NCBI RefSeq assembly: GCF_000182925.2
Contig: NW_011929459.1
Span: 1-64,000 of the forward strand
Direction of reading: 5' to 3'
Source: Neurospora crassa OR74A
Lineage: Eukaryota; Ascomycota; Sordariomycetes; Sordariales; Sordariaceae
Length of the DNA stretch: 64,000 nt
The notes below the pieces were generated by a model. The model was not told the DNA's origin, searched no databases, and saw only the letters and a list, made by a program, of their open reading frames with translations. The stretch's first letter is position 1, and each line of letters opens with the position of its first letter. Positions 63,747 through 64,000 of this stretch are shown one piece after another. A program made the position numbers and the translations under genes.

Positions 63747-64000
63747 CCTAGTAGAAGGGTCCGCCTAATAAATAGGTATTTACTAGGGGGTCCCCTCGAA
63801 ATTTAGTTACTAGAATTTAAGAGGGCGAAAGCGCCTTACCGGAGGGAAAATATAGAATAAATAGGGATAGGAAAGGGATTTAATTAAATTTAGTATTTCT
63901 TAAGTTTAAATAATATTACTTTAAGGGTATGGGCGGGCTAAGTATAAAGGGTCTACTATATTAGCAACTAATTTATAAAAGGTTTAGTAACTATATATAA
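63747..64000 (+). other. Intergenic spacer IGS7, 5' part cut by window edge
   Basis: The first 254 bp of a spacer, matching the starts of IGS0-IGS6 (for example GGGGGTCCCCTCGAAATTTA near 63786). The window ends before the GC island. Confidence 0.85.

Larger units (their letters stand above)
1..64000 (+). repeat. Tandem rDNA array, 8.8-kb units, RIP-degraded
   Basis: Equivalent 18S starts fall at 5146, 13971, 22795, 31620, 40446, 49291 and 58116, giving steps of 8825, 8824, 8825, 8826, 8845 and 8825 bp. Each step contains 18S, ITS1, 5.8S, ITS2, LSU and IGS in that order and orientation, with no insertion or inversion. Seen directly: CpA and TpG are very scarce and TpA is very common; the first 60 bases hold 13 TpA and no CpA or TpG. 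Differences between units are almost all C/T or G/A. Known: RIP in Pezizomycotina converts C:G to T:A in duplicated DNA, preferring CpA. Inferred: the whole array was hit after amplification and is probably heterochromatic and inactive. The array runs off both window edges. Confidence 0.95.

Noticed and set aside
1-64000. An ordinary AT-rich genome, mitochondrial rDNA, or bisulfite-converted sequence
   Set aside because: The genes are nuclear-type 18S/5.8S/LSU with ITS. The bias depends on the following base, spares many CpC, CpT and CpG steps, and affects both strands within a unit, unlike general AT drift or bisulfite conversion.
1-64000. CpG-methylation decay as the main cause of the transitions
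   Set aside because: Many CpG steps remain while CpA is nearly gone, the reverse of what CpG decay gives.
1-64000. Transposons, CRISPR arrays or tRNA genes
   Set aside because: No insertion interrupts the regular unit order, no spacer-repeat pattern of CRISPR type is present, and no tRNA-like A/B-box pair was recognised.

Overview
The window is one continuous tandem array of nuclear ribosomal DNA (rDNA) units from a filamentous ascomycete fungus, all on the + strand. It begins inside a large-subunit (LSU, 28S/25S) gene at about LSU nucleotide 1385 and ends 254 bases into an intergenic spacer (IGS). It holds seven complete 18S-ITS1-5.8S-ITS2-LSU transcription units, an eighth LSU as a 3' part at the left edge, and seven complete IGS spacers. 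The repeat period is 8824-8826 bp, with one step of 8845 bp. I see no protein-coding gene: the only open frames of about 70-85 codons lie antisense in the LSU, across ITS1/5.8S, or in the low-complexity pyrimidine tract of the spacer.

The fungal origin is read from recognisable 18S, 5.8S and LSU sequence. ITS1 (191 bp) and ITS2 (151 bp) are of ascomycete size, and the ITS2-LSU junction has the form seen in Sordariomycetes (possibly Xylariales-like). That placement is tentative because the sequence is heavily mutated and I had no database.

The striking feature is that every unit is saturated with C-to-T and G-to-A transitions. CpA and TpG are nearly absent and TpA is abundant, which is the signature of repeat-induced point mutation (RIP). 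The 18S decoding-site block, invariant in living rRNA, is altered in all seven 18S copies. Yet all seven 18S copies are exactly 1796 nt, all 5.8S copies 157 nt, all complete LSU copies 3336 nt, all ITS1 191 bp and all ITS2 151 bp. Nearly all length variation in 64 kb is in one poly(T) run of the IGS (43-45 T in six spacers, 64 in one). The damage differs from unit to unit, and some stretches are biased to one strand. This therefore looks like an array that was amplified and homogeneous first and mutated in place afterwards, and is now most likely non-functional for ribosome production. By inference, intact rDNA must exist elsewhere in the genome.

Layout of each unit: LSU end; an IGS of about 3.19 kb with a short GC island about 0.3 kb in, a 0.5-kb polypyrimidine region holding the poly(T) run, a purine tract about 1.53 kb before the 18S, three degenerate 103-104 bp direct subrepeats about 1.1-0.8 kb before the 18S, and a conserved TATATAAG-like motif exactly 680 bp before the 18S (candidate Pol I promoter region); then 18S, ITS1, 5.8S, ITS2 and LSU. 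In the entries, units are numbered 1-7 by their 18S; unit 0 is the partial LSU at the left edge. Spacers IGS0-IGS7 are numbered by the LSU they follow.
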